Shown piece by piece: positions 15,755 to 24,998 of a stretch of DNA of 64,000 nucleotides (the first letter of the stretch is position 1; each line of letters opens with the position of its first letter). The position numbers were made by a program, and so were the translations under genes. The stretch comes from a virus, in IMG/VR virus record IMGVR_UViG_3300046461_000454, positions 1 through 64,000 of that record; one strand, given 5' to 3'. The notes beneath the pieces were generated by a model. It searched no databases. It saw only the letters and a program-made list of their open reading frames with translations, and was not told the DNA's origin.

Positions 15755-16024
15755 ATGGCCGATTTTGATCTAGGCAATATGATGATGTCCGGTGCGGTTG
15801 GCTTGGATGCCATGCTTCAGCGCGAGGACCACATTCTGAAGCCGCATGGATCGGGGCGCAAGAAGGTGGCCTCGATGGGGGACCTCCAGTCGTTCATTCG
15901 CCTATCAGCTGAGACGCTGATTCACCGGAGTGAGCGCGACCTTTGGGCGCTCAAGAAGGAGGCGGATGGGCAATATTTTATCGAGCGCCTGTTTGACGAC
16001 AACGGAGAGGCGCTGAAGGGCTAA
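15755..16024 (+). CDS. Small hypothetical protein
   Basis: ATG 15755 has GAGGGGAAG immediately upstream. The 89-residue product is Met-rich near the N-terminus (GNMMMSGAVGLDAMLQ) and charged after that, with no recognised motif. It is followed two bases later by a large acidic protein gene. It is likely a virion or assembly-associated protein by position only. Confidence 0.65.
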   Translation: MADFDLGNMMMSGAVGLDAMLQREDHILKPHGSGRKKVASMGDLQSFIRLSAETLIHRSERDLWALKKEADGQYFIERLFDDNGEALKG

Positions 16025-16025
16025 C

Positions 16026-17939
16026 GTGGAATCTCGCAAGAAGACCATAGCGGCTCTACGGCGCCACGTGCGTGCGTCCGAACGAATGAACCTCAAGCAC
16101 CAGATGCGACTGGCTGGGCTGGAGGATGACGTTGAGCCCGCAGGTGTGGCAGCGCAACCGGAGCGTCCGGATAGGGCGTCGAGCGGTCCCTCGACCACGA
16201 TGCGGCGGGCCATCCCGAAAGATTTCGACTACGACCCCCAAGCCCTGAAGCCACTGGCTCGGATGCTGTGGACGCTGAGTATCTCGCTCGGGCATGCGAT
16301 GTCGGCGCACCGAGAGTTCACGAAGTTGAAGTCGGCGACCATCTCTCCCGATGGGCTCATCGGCGGTCGGGGCTATGTGATGTCAGTCAAGGATGTTCGT
16401 GGCGCGTTGCACGATGCGTGCGAGGCAATCTCATCTGTTTCGGACACGATCCACGATGAGCTCCACGCACCGCACTGGCGCCCAAAGTTGGGCGAGCTCG
16501 AAAGCCAAGACGTCGAGGGTGTCGAGCGCTTGGTTGGGGACGCCGAGCGCGTCTTAGAGAACCCCGAAGATGAATCCTTCGTAGAGGATGGTTTGAACAA
16601 GGCGGAGGAATCGGGCGAGCAAGCCGAGCTAGAAGAGGGTGAAGTCAATAACCCCGAGTCCGACCAGCGCTTTCACCCTCCACCTCCGCCAGCCTCCATG
16701 AAAAAGAAGGATGACGATGAGGAGGATGAAGACGAGGAGGATGAAGACGAGGATGAAGAAGGGGCTGGGGTCCCCGATGCGCGGGACATGCCTGACAGCG
16801 AGTCTGCCAAGGTAAAGACCGCATCTTGGGTTGACCCGATGATCGCTCGTATCGCGAATCGGTTCGCCAATTCCTCGATCCCTGTGGAAACCATGTCGGG
16901 CGGGCCTCGAGTCCAGCACATGGACCGCGCAGATACCGACCAAACGGGTCCATTCGGCTCCTACAACCAGGATGAACCGCCTTCCATGAAGGATGAGTGG
17001 AGCAGGGAGGACGGGGCTGGGAAGGACTACCTTTACGAGTCTGAGTGGGAGAATGCGCTGCCAGACAAGTCAGCGGCCTGGCCATCGCTTACTGACTACG
17101 ACTACGACCCGCGAATGAACGTGGATGCGCCGGACATGAACACGATTCGGGGCATTGTGGATTTGCTCAAGAAGGGGCGACCGCCAGCTCAGATCCTGAA
17201 CACCCACGGTGCGCGGAAGTACAAGCTTACGAAAAAGGACCTCGACGGTTTCATGCTGATGGATCAGCGGGGCCTGTTGAAGAGCGCCGACTCCAGGATG
17301 CCAGGCCGTTATACCGACAACACGCCAACAGAAGGTTGGGATTTTGGTATCGGGTACGGCGACGGCGATGACGCTCATGGCCAAGGGGCGGGCGGCTACG
17401 GTGAAAAGGACCCTGATGGAAAGGGCGTCTTTGGACCATCGTCCAAGTTGCCGAGCGATCCGGGCGGCAAGCTGCACGATGATGAAAGCGACACAACGCC
17501 GTCTATCGAGATGGAGATGGGCCGGAGCAACCGGCAAGCGCATAGAGGCCAGTCGCATTTGCCTAACGATGGTCAGCCTCCTGTTGCCAGATCTGACTAT
17601 TACCGCAGCGGCGACAAGGGCTCGAATCCGGTGAATGTGGGACCGAGCAACGTCGGTTCCTCCAAGATGCCGGACCAGGCTTTTCCAGGTCAACCTAGAC
17701 CTGTAACACCGCGGCCCGCGCATTATCGCGAGCACATGTTTGCTGACTCTGAGCTGCCTTCGGAACCAGACGCTTCTTACGACCATTCTATGGATGTCCA
17801 GCCGGGTATCGGCTACCGGCACGAACAGAATCAACCTTACGTGAAGTGGGACTATTCAACCCGCAATATGCGTCCGGACCCCTTGTCTCAACGGGACGAT
17901 GACGGGCCATACATCAATCAGAAGGACGGAGAGCGGTGA
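16026..17939 (+). CDS. Large acidic hypothetical protein, probably virion-associated
   Basis: The start is GTG 16026. The 637-residue protein is mostly low complexity and likely disordered. A helical N-terminal part (about 1-190) is followed by a poly-Pro patch, a run of alternating Asp and Glu (about residues 227-247), and a long Gly/Asp/Pro/Ser-rich C-terminal part. It contains MIARIANRFANSS, similar to short Arg-rich motifs in other virion-like proteins of this window. Its stop overlaps the next start. Disordered acidic proteins near the terminase may be head-internal or chaperone-like. Function unknown. Confidence 0.7.
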   Translation: MESRKKTIAALRRHVRASERMNLKHQMRLAGLEDDVEPAGVAAQPERPDRASSGPSTTMRRAIPKDFDYDPQALKPLARMLWTLSISLGHAMSAHREFTKLKSATISPDGLIGGRGYVMSVKDVRGALHDACEAISSVSDTIHDELHAPHWRPKLGELESQDVEGVERLVGDAERVLENPEDESFVEDGLNKAEESGEQAELEEGEVNNPESDQRFHPPPPPASMKKKDDDEEDEDEEDEDEDEEGAGVPDARDMPDSESAKVKTASWVDPMIARIANRFANSSIPVETMSGGPRVQHMDRADTDQTGPFGSYNQDEPPSMKDEWSREDGAGKDYLYESEWENALPDKSAAWPSLTDYDYDPRMNVDAPDMNTIRGIVDLLKKGRPPAQILNTHGARKYKLTKKDLDGFMLMDQRGLLKSADSRMPGRYTDNTPTEGWDFGIGYGDGDDAHGQGAGGYGEKDPDGKGVFGPSSKLPSDPGGKLHDDESDTTPSIEMEMGRSNRQAHRGQSHLPNDGQPPVARSDYYRSGDKGSNPVNVGPSNVGSSKMPDQAFPGQPRPVTPRPAHYREHMFADSELPSEPDASYDHSMDVQPGIGYRHEQNQPYVKWDYSTRNMRPDPLSQRDDDGPYINQKDGER

Positions 17940-19936
17940 TGGCTGAACTAGACCTAAGTGATTTTCTGAAAGATGCGTCCGTTGCCGATCTCGACTGGCT
18001 TGACGTGGACGAAGAGAAGTATCGCGCGGAAGCGGTGTTGCCTAAGCAGAACCTCAACATCGGACCGGACCTGGAAGCTCTGTGGGACCGTCAGGGTGAG
18101 TCGGCCACGGCATTCTTGGTCCCGAACGTGGTGCCGGTGCCCAATGTTGGGATCAACGATCCCCATACGATGGGTGACATGTCTCAGGCGCACGGCAAGC
18201 TTCGCTCGAGGGCCGAAGAGATTGCCAAGATCGCGCGGCTGGCTCTGCTGCAGTCAGATGACCTCGGGCGGATGCGCAGCGAGCTCCGACGCCGCTACCC
18301 AGCGGAGGCCCTGCAGGAGCACCGTACGGTTTTGGCCTCGGTGCTGCAGGAGCGCGGGCTTGTGGGCCGCTACTACGTTGTGGCGGAAGACTTCGCCGGG
18401 CTCGACCCGGTAAAGGCCACCTCGTTCATCAACAAGCACGCCCCCACCGCTCGGTACGTTCTCTCGAAGACCGCGTGCGGCGGATGCCCACATTGCCACA
18501 CGGCGCAGCCAGGTGGCGCTGGGCATTGCAGCCAGTTCGGGCGCGAGCTCGTCACTGAGGTGCCGTACACGGACAAGCTCGCGAGCGCCGTTGAGCAGTC
18601 TCAGGCGGCCCGTGGTCGCATCATCCAGGCCTCGGGTGCGGTCTCTGCCAAAGAGCGCATCAGGGCGGCTTACCTGGCCCCGCGCCCTGAACGATCCGGG
18701 GCATACGCCGGACAGGGCATCAGCCAGCACAAGCCGGCGCTGCCAACCCCGGTGCAAGCGCGTGAGCAGTTGATCGAGGCCACGTCGCTCGTGAAGGGCA
18801 AGCGGGCTCAGGAGCAGTTGGCAGTTGAAGCCAAGCCCGTGCTCGACTTTCTCCACCGCGAGATGGTGAAGGGCCTCTCCCACGCTGAGCTCGCTTCTTC
18901 TCTCAGGCTGGCATTCGACGAAAGTCTGCTGGTTCGCACGAACACTCATTGGGCGCCCGTTCTCAAAGAATCGGGCCTCTACGGCGTGATCTACTCGAAG
19001 CAGGCCAGCTTCCAAGATTGTCACGAGGGCGCTGATTTCCTGGCGAAGCACAACCCGACCGTGCGGGCAATCGTGGCCGGCGCGAAGTGTGGGTCGTGCA
19101 TCTACAACAAGACCCGCTGCCTACTCTACGGCAAGCCGCTGGTGAAACAAGCCGCGGATATTCTCACCCAGGAAACGGTCGACGCCGTCCTGCTGGAGCA
19201 TCGCACGGCTGGTCGGTTGCCGAATGTGAGCACAAGGACTGCGGCGAGCTGGGGGAGCACCCCAAGTCAGGCGCTGAAGGCAATTCATCAAGTTGTTCGA
19301 GTCTCCGCTGGGTGGGCGGCAAGTGCCCCCGTGCGTCTCGGAGCGATGACCGGCTTCTATGGCGGGACCCCCGAGTACGCGACAAGCGGTGTGGCGCGCA
19401 AGGAGATCATCAAGCAGGCCTCCCGGTACATGAACGAGGGCCTGTACGGCAGTGACCTTGCCACTGCTCTCAAGGCTCGATTCGACCCTCGCGACATCAA
19501 GGCGTCCAAGGCCGAGCTCCGGAAGGTCTTCGCCGAGCAGGGGCTGCAGGGCATCTACTACGTCGACCCGTCTGTGTATGACGATTACGGCAAGGGCTGC
19601 GATGAGGCGAGCCGCCTTCATGGCTCGCGCGGGGTGCCCTACCTCAAGTACGGCTCGAAGTGCATGAGCTGTGTGCACCAGGTGAAGACTGGGCATTGCT
19701 CGAAAATCAACAAGCCGCTGGTCAGCGAGCCGCCCTACATGGACAAGACGGCGCAGCAGCGCGCCGTCCTGGCGTCTGGTAGCTCGACGTCAATCGCCTA
19801 CGCGGAGCTTGTGAACAACGGGGCTTCGATGGTGGATGAGTTCCAGATGCAGAACGACATCGTGATCGATGTCAAAGCTACTGAAACTCCCCGGGACGTC
19901 ACAATCATGTTTGGCCAAGGCGAGGTGAAGCTTTGA
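17939..19936 (+). CDS. Protein with three cysteine-rich repeated modules
   Basis: ATG 17939 overlaps the previous stop. The 665-residue protein has three copies of a module of about 110-120 residues. Each has a helical segment, a Gly-Leu-x-Gly-x-Tyr core (GLVGRYYV, GLYGVIYS, GLQGIYYV), then a CxxC and a third Cys followed by a basic K/R-x-L-V (CGGCPHC with CSQFGRELV; CGSC with CLLYGKPLV; CMSC with CSKINKPLV). Modules 2 and 3 add an upstream Cys (QDCHEGAD, KGCDEAS), giving four cysteines per unit, suitable for zinc or Fe-S. Module 1 lacks that Cys but has an extra Cys in CPHC. I know no named family. It is likely a virion or packaging-related protein by position. Confidence 0.75.
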   Translation: MAELDLSDFLKDASVADLDWLDVDEEKYRAEAVLPKQNLNIGPDLEALWDRQGESATAFLVPNVVPVPNVGINDPHTMGDMSQAHGKLRSRAEEIAKIARLALLQSDDLGRMRSELRRRYPAEALQEHRTVLASVLQERGLVGRYYVVAEDFAGLDPVKATSFINKHAPTARYVLSKTACGGCPHCHTAQPGGAGHCSQFGRELVTEVPYTDKLASAVEQSQAARGRIIQASGAVSAKERIRAAYLAPRPERSGAYAGQGISQHKPALPTPVQAREQLIEATSLVKGKRAQEQLAVEAKPVLDFLHREMVKGLSHAELASSLRLAFDESLLVRTNTHWAPVLKESGLYGVIYSKQASFQDCHEGADFLAKHNPTVRAIVAGAKCGSCIYNKTRCLLYGKPLVKQAADILTQETVDAVLLEHRTAGRLPNVSTRTAASWGSTPSQALKAIHQVVRVSAGWAASAPVRLGAMTGFYGGTPEYATSGVARKEIIKQASRYMNEGLYGSDLATALKARFDPRDIKASKAELRKVFAEQGLQGIYYVDPSVYDDYGKGCDEASRLHGSRGVPYLKYGSKCMSCVHQVKTGHCSKINKPLVSEPPYMDKTAQQRAVLASGSSTSIAYAELVNNGASMVDEFQMQNDIVIDVKATETPRDVTIMFGQGEVKL

Positions 19937-20346
19937 CCTCCCGTCACATAGCCAAGCGCGTTGCGGCCCGCTTCAAGCAAGCAGCGCAACAGTCAAATAT
20001 ACGGAAAGAGGTCAAGGACCTGGTCAAGCCGATCAACAAGGCCAAAGGCATGTCTAGCACCACAATCAAAGACTATGTCAAGACCGACCTTAGACGCCCT
20101 GATACTGTGGACCCAAGCAGCCGAGACTTGCGCCCCCAGGATGTGTTTCAGCCAAAGCCGAGGAATATGAATGTCGTCGACCTGGTGAACAAGGGTTGGC
20201 CAGGTGTAAGCGATGACTACCGGGACATGGAGACGGCGCTCCGAAAGCAGATCCCCAAAGACAAGGGTTACGCCACGGTCAGCAACCTCAGTCAGTATTT
20301 GGTGGAGACCGATGGTGGGGGCGGCAGTAGGGCCGTCGGAAAATGA
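19933..20346 (+). CDS. Hypothetical basic protein
   Basis: TTG 19933 overlaps the upstream TGA (TTGA) and has GAGGTGAAG before it. The 137-residue product starts with a basic helix (HIAKRVAARFKQAAQQ) and ends in a Gly/Ser-rich tail. The N-terminal Arg/Ala helix resembles motifs in several other structural genes here. No known domain is seen. It lies upstream of the terminase genes. Confidence 0.65.
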   Translation: MTSRHIAKRVAARFKQAAQQSNIRKEVKDLVKPINKAKGMSSTTIKDYVKTDLRRPDTVDPSSRDLRPQDVFQPKPRNMNVVDLVNKGWPGVSDDYRDMETALRKQIPKDKGYATVSNLSQYLVETDGGGGSRAVGK

Positions 20347-20349
20347 GAT

Positions 20350-20976
20350 ATGAGCAGCGATATATTGGATGACAAGGATGCCGATGAGCTCCTAGCGGAG
20401 ATCACCGGCCCAGAGGAAAAAAGACAGCCAGCTCAACCAACGATACAAGTGCTGTTTGTCCCGCCGAAGAATCCGACCGGGGGTAAGGCTCTTGGCACTA
20501 GGCCACGCTCAATGGTGCGCAATCGTCCATCACAGGAGGACCTCGAATACTACGAGGCTCTGCAGGAAGAACGCGAGCAGTTCGTAGCCGGGGACCCTGT
20601 AGTTCAGAATGCAGCCGGTCGGGACCCTCTGCAGCTGCTTTCAGCCCTGAAGAAGGAGGTCGCGAGGGAGACGGCCAGCCTCGCATACCAGCGCATAATC
20701 AACGAGCGCATGGGTCGAGACTCGAGCTCGATCTCTGGTCGCCGTATCGATGCACTGAAGAAGATTGCAGATATTGAACTCGAGATGCACAAGATCGGCT
20801 TTGACCAGATCGACTTGCATGGCGAGAAGCTGCAGCGTGTTTTCCAGCTCTGGATCGAGATAGTCAAGGATGCGGCAGTCGCAACCCTCGGAGCCGAGCA
20901 ACTCGACCTGTTTTTCAATCGTTTGACTACGGCGATGGATGGCTGGGAAGAGAGAGCGGCGGACCTCGTTAGGTAG
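20350..20976 (+). CDS. Hypothetical protein upstream of terminase; small-terminase candidate
   Basis: The 208-residue protein has a disordered N-terminal third followed by a helical region (about 85-208) with coiled-coil character: DPLQLLSALKKEVARETASL, then RIDALKKIADIELEMHKIG. It sits 24 bases before the large terminase gene, where a small terminase subunit or terminase-associated protein is often found. There is no clear helix-turn-helix DNA-binding motif, so the assignment rests on position and helical content only. Confidence 0.5.
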   Translation: MSSDILDDKDADELLAEITGPEEKRQPAQPTIQVLFVPPKNPTGGKALGTRPRSMVRNRPSQEDLEYYEALQEEREQFVAGDPVVQNAAGRDPLQLLSALKKEVARETASLAYQRIINERMGRDSSSISGRRIDALKKIADIELEMHKIGFDQIDLHGEKLQRVFQLWIEIVKDAAVATLGAEQLDLFFNRLTTAMDGWEERAADLVR

Positions 20977-21000
20977 GTCTAGCTGCGTTCCTGGTGATAT

Positions 21001-23088
21001 GTGGCAGGGCAGAAGAAACGAACCGGGGAGGGCGTCGCTCGATTTATTCGGGAGGCCGCGTCCCAGGCCAAGTTAGAGTCCGAGCAGAAGTCGGCGGCGG
21101 CGACCGCGGCGGCAGCACAGGCTGAACAGGATGAGTCCGGGATAGAGGCGGAGTTCGTCATTGACGAGGTCAAGCCGTTCCGGCCCAAGATCTTCAACAT
21201 CCTGGACTACATCGAGTCTAGTTGGGGCCTCGGGATGCGGCTCTACCCGGTGCAGCGCTTCCTGGTCAAGCTCTACTATTTCATGCCGTTGGACGAAACG
21301 GAGAAGAGCATTGAGATCAAAGACATGCTCGGCACGAAGGTCCTGTACCGCTTCACTGAGCGTGAGTACCTGACCTTCTTGCACAACGAGGGCCGCTGCA
21401 ATATCGGTGAGCAGGATCGCGAGCGGCGGCAGCTGGTTCTGAGTATCGGTCGCCGTGGCGGCAAGACGACCCTGAGCTCGATCTTCGCCAGCTATGAGAT
21501 CTACCGCCTGCTGAACTTCGGCAACCCGCAAGCCTACTACGGCTTTCCGAACGGCAACCTGATTCAGATCATCTCGGTCGCAACAGACAAGGACCAAGCG
21601 GGTATCTTGTTCAATGAGGTGACCACTCACCTCGCGAAGTGCGACTACTTCAAGCCGTACATCGCCAACAACACTCAGTCGCAGATCAAGTTTAGGACGC
21701 CGTACGATATCGAGCGCTACGGGCCAACGTCCCGACACCAGAACGGCAAGTTCGTCAGCTTCAATGGTAAGGCCACGCTGCGAGTCACGTTCAAATCGTG
21801 CATCGCGAAGGGTCTCCGCGGTCACTCCAACGCCGTGGTGATCATGGACGAGATGGCGCACTACCAGGATAGTGGCCAGTCGAGCGCCAAGGATATCTAT
21901 GATTCGGTGACGCCGTCGACCGCGACGTACTCTCCGAAAGACCCGAAGACGGGCATGACGATGCTCAAGCCTGACGGGACCTCCTATCCCGTCGAGTCGA
22001 GGGTCATCGCCATTTCGTCGCCCTTGAACAAGAGCGGCAAGTTCTACGACCTGTATCACCTTGCGATGTCCGCTGGCCCCGGCTCGGAGAACATGCTCGC
22101 CATCCAGGCGCCGACCTGGGAGATCAACCCCACGGTTTCGCCGGACTACTACAAGCAGAAGTACCACGAAGACCCCGCGGTGTTCCTCACCGAGCACGGC
22201 GCTCAGTTCAGCAGCCGTGTTCGCGGCTGGATCGAGCGGGAAGAAGACCTCATGGCGTGCGTGGAGGAGGAGCACCGCCCGCAGAATCTCGGCATTCCGC
22301 GGTATCCGCACCAGATGGGGATCGACATCGGGCTCATGCGTGACGGCACGGCTATCTTCATCACGGCCGAGATTGGCGGCAAGGTTACTCTGATCTATCA
22401 CGAGGTCTGGCAGGCGGGCGTCGAATGGAAGAAGTCGAATCCGCACCTTGGCAACGAGTATTCAACCGACTATTGCCGGCTGTTGGGGGATGCCCCGCGG
22501 CTCGAGTTCGATGAGATCGGGGAGTGGATCTACAAGCTCACGAAGCGTTTTTACGTCACGGAGGGCATCTTCGACCGTTGGAACGGGATACCGCTTGAGC
22601 AGGCCCTGCTCAAGAAGGGGCTGACACAGTTCAAGTGCGAGTTCTTCACCCCCGACCTTCGATCGCGCATCTACCAGAACGCGAAGATGCTCATGTTCGA
22701 TAGGCGCCTCTTACTGTACGACCACCCGAAATTCATCATGGGTGAGATCTCCGGGAAGAAGCACTCCGCCTTCATTCAGGAGCTGCTGACGCTTGAAGCC
22801 AAGATCAAGAGCAAAAATATCGTTGAGGTCGCGGCCCCACAGGGGGTCGACTACCACGATGATATGAGTGACGCCTTCACTCGCGCCGTCTGGCTGACTG
22901 CGGAGCGCATGCGCAACCAGAAGTATGTCTATGGGGCCTTGCCCGGTATGCGTCTCGCCGATACGGGGGCGATGACGGCGCAGCGCTACCAGATGATGCG
23001 AGCTCGCAACCACGGGCTGCACTCGGACAGGAACCCGGCAGCCAGGCATCGGATGGTCCGACCTCGCACGCCCCGCGGCGTCCGGTGA
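21001..23088 (+). CDS. terL: Terminase large subunit
   Basis: The start is GTG 21001. The 695-residue protein is the packaging motor ATPase and nuclease. Seen: Walker A GRRGGKTT at residues 150-157, Walker B VVIMDEMAHY with Asp283/Glu284, and a C-terminal RNase H-like nuclease with Asp442 in GIDIGLMRDG and a late acidic motif YHDDMSDAFTRAVW. A basic C-terminal tail follows. It docks on the portal and cuts concatemeric DNA into heads. The N-terminal 60 residues are Ala/Glu-rich and probably flexible. The portal gene lies about 2.3 kb downstream. Confidence 0.95.
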   Translation: MAGQKKRTGEGVARFIREAASQAKLESEQKSAAATAAAAQAEQDESGIEAEFVIDEVKPFRPKIFNILDYIESSWGLGMRLYPVQRFLVKLYYFMPLDETEKSIEIKDMLGTKVLYRFTEREYLTFLHNEGRCNIGEQDRERRQLVLSIGRRGGKTTLSSIFASYEIYRLLNFGNPQAYYGFPNGNLIQIISVATDKDQAGILFNEVTTHLAKCDYFKPYIANNTQSQIKFRTPYDIERYGPTSRHQNGKFVSFNGKATLRVTFKSCIAKGLRGHSNAVVIMDEMAHYQDSGQSSAKDIYDSVTPSTATYSPKDPKTGMTMLKPDGTSYPVESRVIAISSPLNKSGKFYDLYHLAMSAGPGSENMLAIQAPTWEINPTVSPDYYKQKYHEDPAVFLTEHGAQFSSRVRGWIEREEDLMACVEEEHRPQNLGIPRYPHQMGIDIGLMRDGTAIFITAEIGGKVTLIYHEVWQAGVEWKKSNPHLGNEYSTDYCRLLGDAPRLEFDEIGEWIYKLTKRFYVTEGIFDRWNGIPLEQALLKKGLTQFKCEFFTPDLRSRIYQNAKMLMFDRRLLLYDHPKFIMGEISGKKHSAFIQELLTLEAKIKSKNIVEVAAPQGVDYHDDMSDAFTRAVWLTAERMRNQKYVYGALPGMRLADTGAMTAQRYQMMRARNHGLHSDRNPAARHRMVRPRTPRGVR

Positions 23089-23115
23089 GAATCTTTTTGG
23101 GTAGCTCCTACTACG

Positions 23116-23367
23116 ATGGATCAAGAGCAGAAACCAACAGTTCTGGCGAACAAGGTTATCTTGCAGCTGATCCAACACGGCGTGTCGGAGGAGCTGGCCC
23201 CTAGCTGGGAAGACTTTACGTCGATTCGGCTGGTGTTTCGGCAAATTGGGGGCTCCTGGATCGCCCTGTTGGACGGTGACCACTCGCAACTGGAGCTGCT
23301 CCGCAATGTCGTGACGGCCTGGGGGAAAATGCCGATGCGCAAAATTGAGCTCAAGAGGGTTGTCTAA
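23116..23367 (+). CDS. Small hypothetical protein
   Basis: The 83-residue product has an alpha/beta appearance (LVFRQIGGSWIALLDGDHSQ) with no recognised motif. It lies between the terminase and the three tandem paralogs. Its stop codon overlaps the first paralog start (TAATGG). It may belong to the same transcription unit. Confidence 0.6.
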   Translation: MDQEQKPTVLANKVILQLIQHGVSEELAPSWEDFTSIRLVFRQIGGSWIALLDGDHSQLELLRNVVTAWGKMPMRKIELKRVV

Positions 23368-23885
23368 TGGAAATACCTCGCACTCGAGACGTGATCACGT
23401 TCTTCAAGGGGGCAACCATAACGGTTGACGTGACCGAGGCGGACGCTGTGAGTGGGTGGAAAGGCGGCCAAGGCTTCCAATGGGCCAACACTACTGAAGA
23501 CCGGCTTATCGTCACGAAGTCAGACGGGCTCTACGCGGGCTTCGCACTTTGGGGCTCCGATGAGGTTTCAGACGATTTTACGGCCATGACCCGGAACCAG
23601 CCGGCCTACAAGTTCGTGGTCCTTGGTGCTGGCGGTTGGACGATCTCCACGGCGAACTACGAAAAGTACACCTATGCCTCGCGCACGGGCGGCGGGCCAC
23701 TTGTGCCGATCGACTATCACGCAAGTGACCGGCTGGTCTTTAGCTTGGCCGGCCTTTTTACCACGGAAGACGAGTGGACCCTCTCGGGCGACCCGAGGGG
23801 ACCTAATAGCTATTTCATTGCATTCGTCACACAGAGACCCATTGAAGAACGCAATTGGCACCTCGGAATACAGGTGAGCATCTGA
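23367..23885 (+). CDS. Tandem paralog 1 of 3, virion-like protein
   Basis: This 172-residue beta-rich protein is the first of three adjacent related genes. Shared features include an N-terminal PRTRD, a WxGGQG-type turn, GLYAGFALWGSDE near the middle, NYEKYTYASR, and a GLFTTEDEW segment before the C-terminus. The three likely arose by duplication. The family is not recognised. Location beside the terminase and portal genes suggests a structural or decoration protein. Confidence 0.75.
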   Translation: MEIPRTRDVITFFKGATITVDVTEADAVSGWKGGQGFQWANTTEDRLIVTKSDGLYAGFALWGSDEVSDDFTAMTRNQPAYKFVVLGAGGWTISTANYEKYTYASRTGGGPLVPIDYHASDRLVFSLAGLFTTEDEWTLSGDPRGPNSYFIAFVTQRPIEERNWHLGIQVSI

Positions 23886-23913
23886 TGATGGACACCGGGG
23901 AAAGGACTGGCTG

Positions 23914-24429
23914 ATGGATTTGCCACGCACTCGAGAGTGCATTGCGCTCGTCACAGATTTGTCGGTGCCGGTGATGGTCGACCAAGCGATGGTCACGAAC
24001 GGCTGGACCGGGGGCTCGGGTGCAACGTGGACCGCGTCGAGCTCCGACACCTTCCTCGTCACCTACTCTGATGGGACGTACGGCGGCTTTCTGCTGTGGG
24101 GATCAGATGAGCCCGCGGACCAGTTCATCGCCTATACCGGGAACCAGATCAAGTACACATTTGGCGTGTGTTGCTTTGGGACTTGGGTGATCTCGACGGT
24201 CTCCTATGAGAAGTACACGCTGCAGTCGAGGCTGACCGGCCCCCTTGTTCTAAACGACTACCCTGTAGGGCTTCGGCTCAGATTCAGCCTACGGGGGCTT
24301 TGGACACCCGAGGACGAGTGGAGCGTTTCTGGCGATCCCCGAGGCTCAAACGGCTTCCTAATCGGCTCGGTCATTCAAGCCCCTTCAAGTCAGAATAACT
24401 TTCAACTCATGGTTCAGACGGCCCTCTAA
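23914..24429 (+). CDS. Tandem paralog 2 of 3, virion-like protein
   Basis: The 171-residue product shares with its neighbours the N-terminal PRTRE, GTYGGFLLWGSDE, SYEKYTLQSR and GLWTPEDEWSVSGDPRG. The last segment is almost the same as in copy 1 (LSGDPRG). It contains a distinctive VCCFG cysteine pair. It starts after a 28-base gap from copy 1 and its stop overlaps the start of copy 3 (TAATG). Function unknown. Confidence 0.75.
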   Translation: MDLPRTRECIALVTDLSVPVMVDQAMVTNGWTGGSGATWTASSSDTFLVTYSDGTYGGFLLWGSDEPADQFIAYTGNQIKYTFGVCCFGTWVISTVSYEKYTLQSRLTGPLVLNDYPVGLRLRFSLRGLWTPEDEWSVSGDPRGSNGFLIGSVIQAPSSQNNFQLMVQTAL

Positions 24430-24998
24430 TGTCCTTTCCACCTCCAGTCGGATCATTCGAAATTGACTTCCGTGGGCTAGACATTGTCCGCTCGCGGGAT
24501 TGCGTCATCTTTGGCAAGGGGGACTCTCACGTTGTCACGGTTGATGAAGCCATGCTGCAGGGCGGTTGGGCCGGCGGCCAGGGGGTTACGTGGGTCGACT
24601 CACCGCTGCAGGACGTTGTGGTGAGCTATTCGACCGGGCTCTACGGCGGCTTCATGCTGTGGGGGAGCGATGAATCGGCAGACCAATTCGTAAGCAGCAC
24701 CAGGTCTCAGCTTGTGCACCCCAGCAGCGCTGTGATGATGGCCGGCAACGCCATCATGTCAACCTCGAGCTACGAGCGCTACACATACGCGTCTAGGGTT
24801 GCGGGCGGCCCCTACGTTCCATTGGTGTATACCCCTAAGGACCCGCTCTTTTTCTCGCGGCGTGGACTTTGGACCAATGAGGATGAAGCTTCGATGGCTC
24901 CGGCACTACCATTTGCCCCGTGTTTCTTCACCGGTTTTGTGATCCAGCGGCCCGCTCCGATCAATCAATTCTTCCTAGGGATTCAGACCAGTCTATGA
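24429..24998 (+). CDS. Tandem paralog 3 of 3, virion-like protein
   Basis: The 189-residue product has an N-terminal extension of about 20 residues relative to the other copies. It then shares VRSRDC, GGWAGGQGVTW, GLYGGFMLWGSDESADQF, SYERYTYASR and GLWTNEDE. It is the most diverged near the C-terminus, where GDPRG is replaced by a hydrophobic APCFFTG segment. It overlaps the next gene by an ATGA. Function unknown. Confidence 0.75.
   Translation: MSFPPPVGSFEIDFRGLDIVRSRDCVIFGKGDSHVVTVDEAMLQGGWAGGQGVTWVDSPLQDVVVSYSTGLYGGFMLWGSDESADQFVSSTRSQLVHPSSAVMMAGNAIMSTSSYERYTYASRVAGGPYVPLVYTPKDPLFFSRRGLWTNEDEASMAPALPFAPCFFTGFVIQRPAPINQFFLGIQTSL

Noticed and set aside
21073-22446. Long antisense open frame (457 codons) opposite the terminase gene
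   Set aside because: It is a GC-rich shadow of a strongly supported coding gene. Its translation is Arg/Val/Leu-biased with no motif and no ribosome site, and every other gene is on the + strand.
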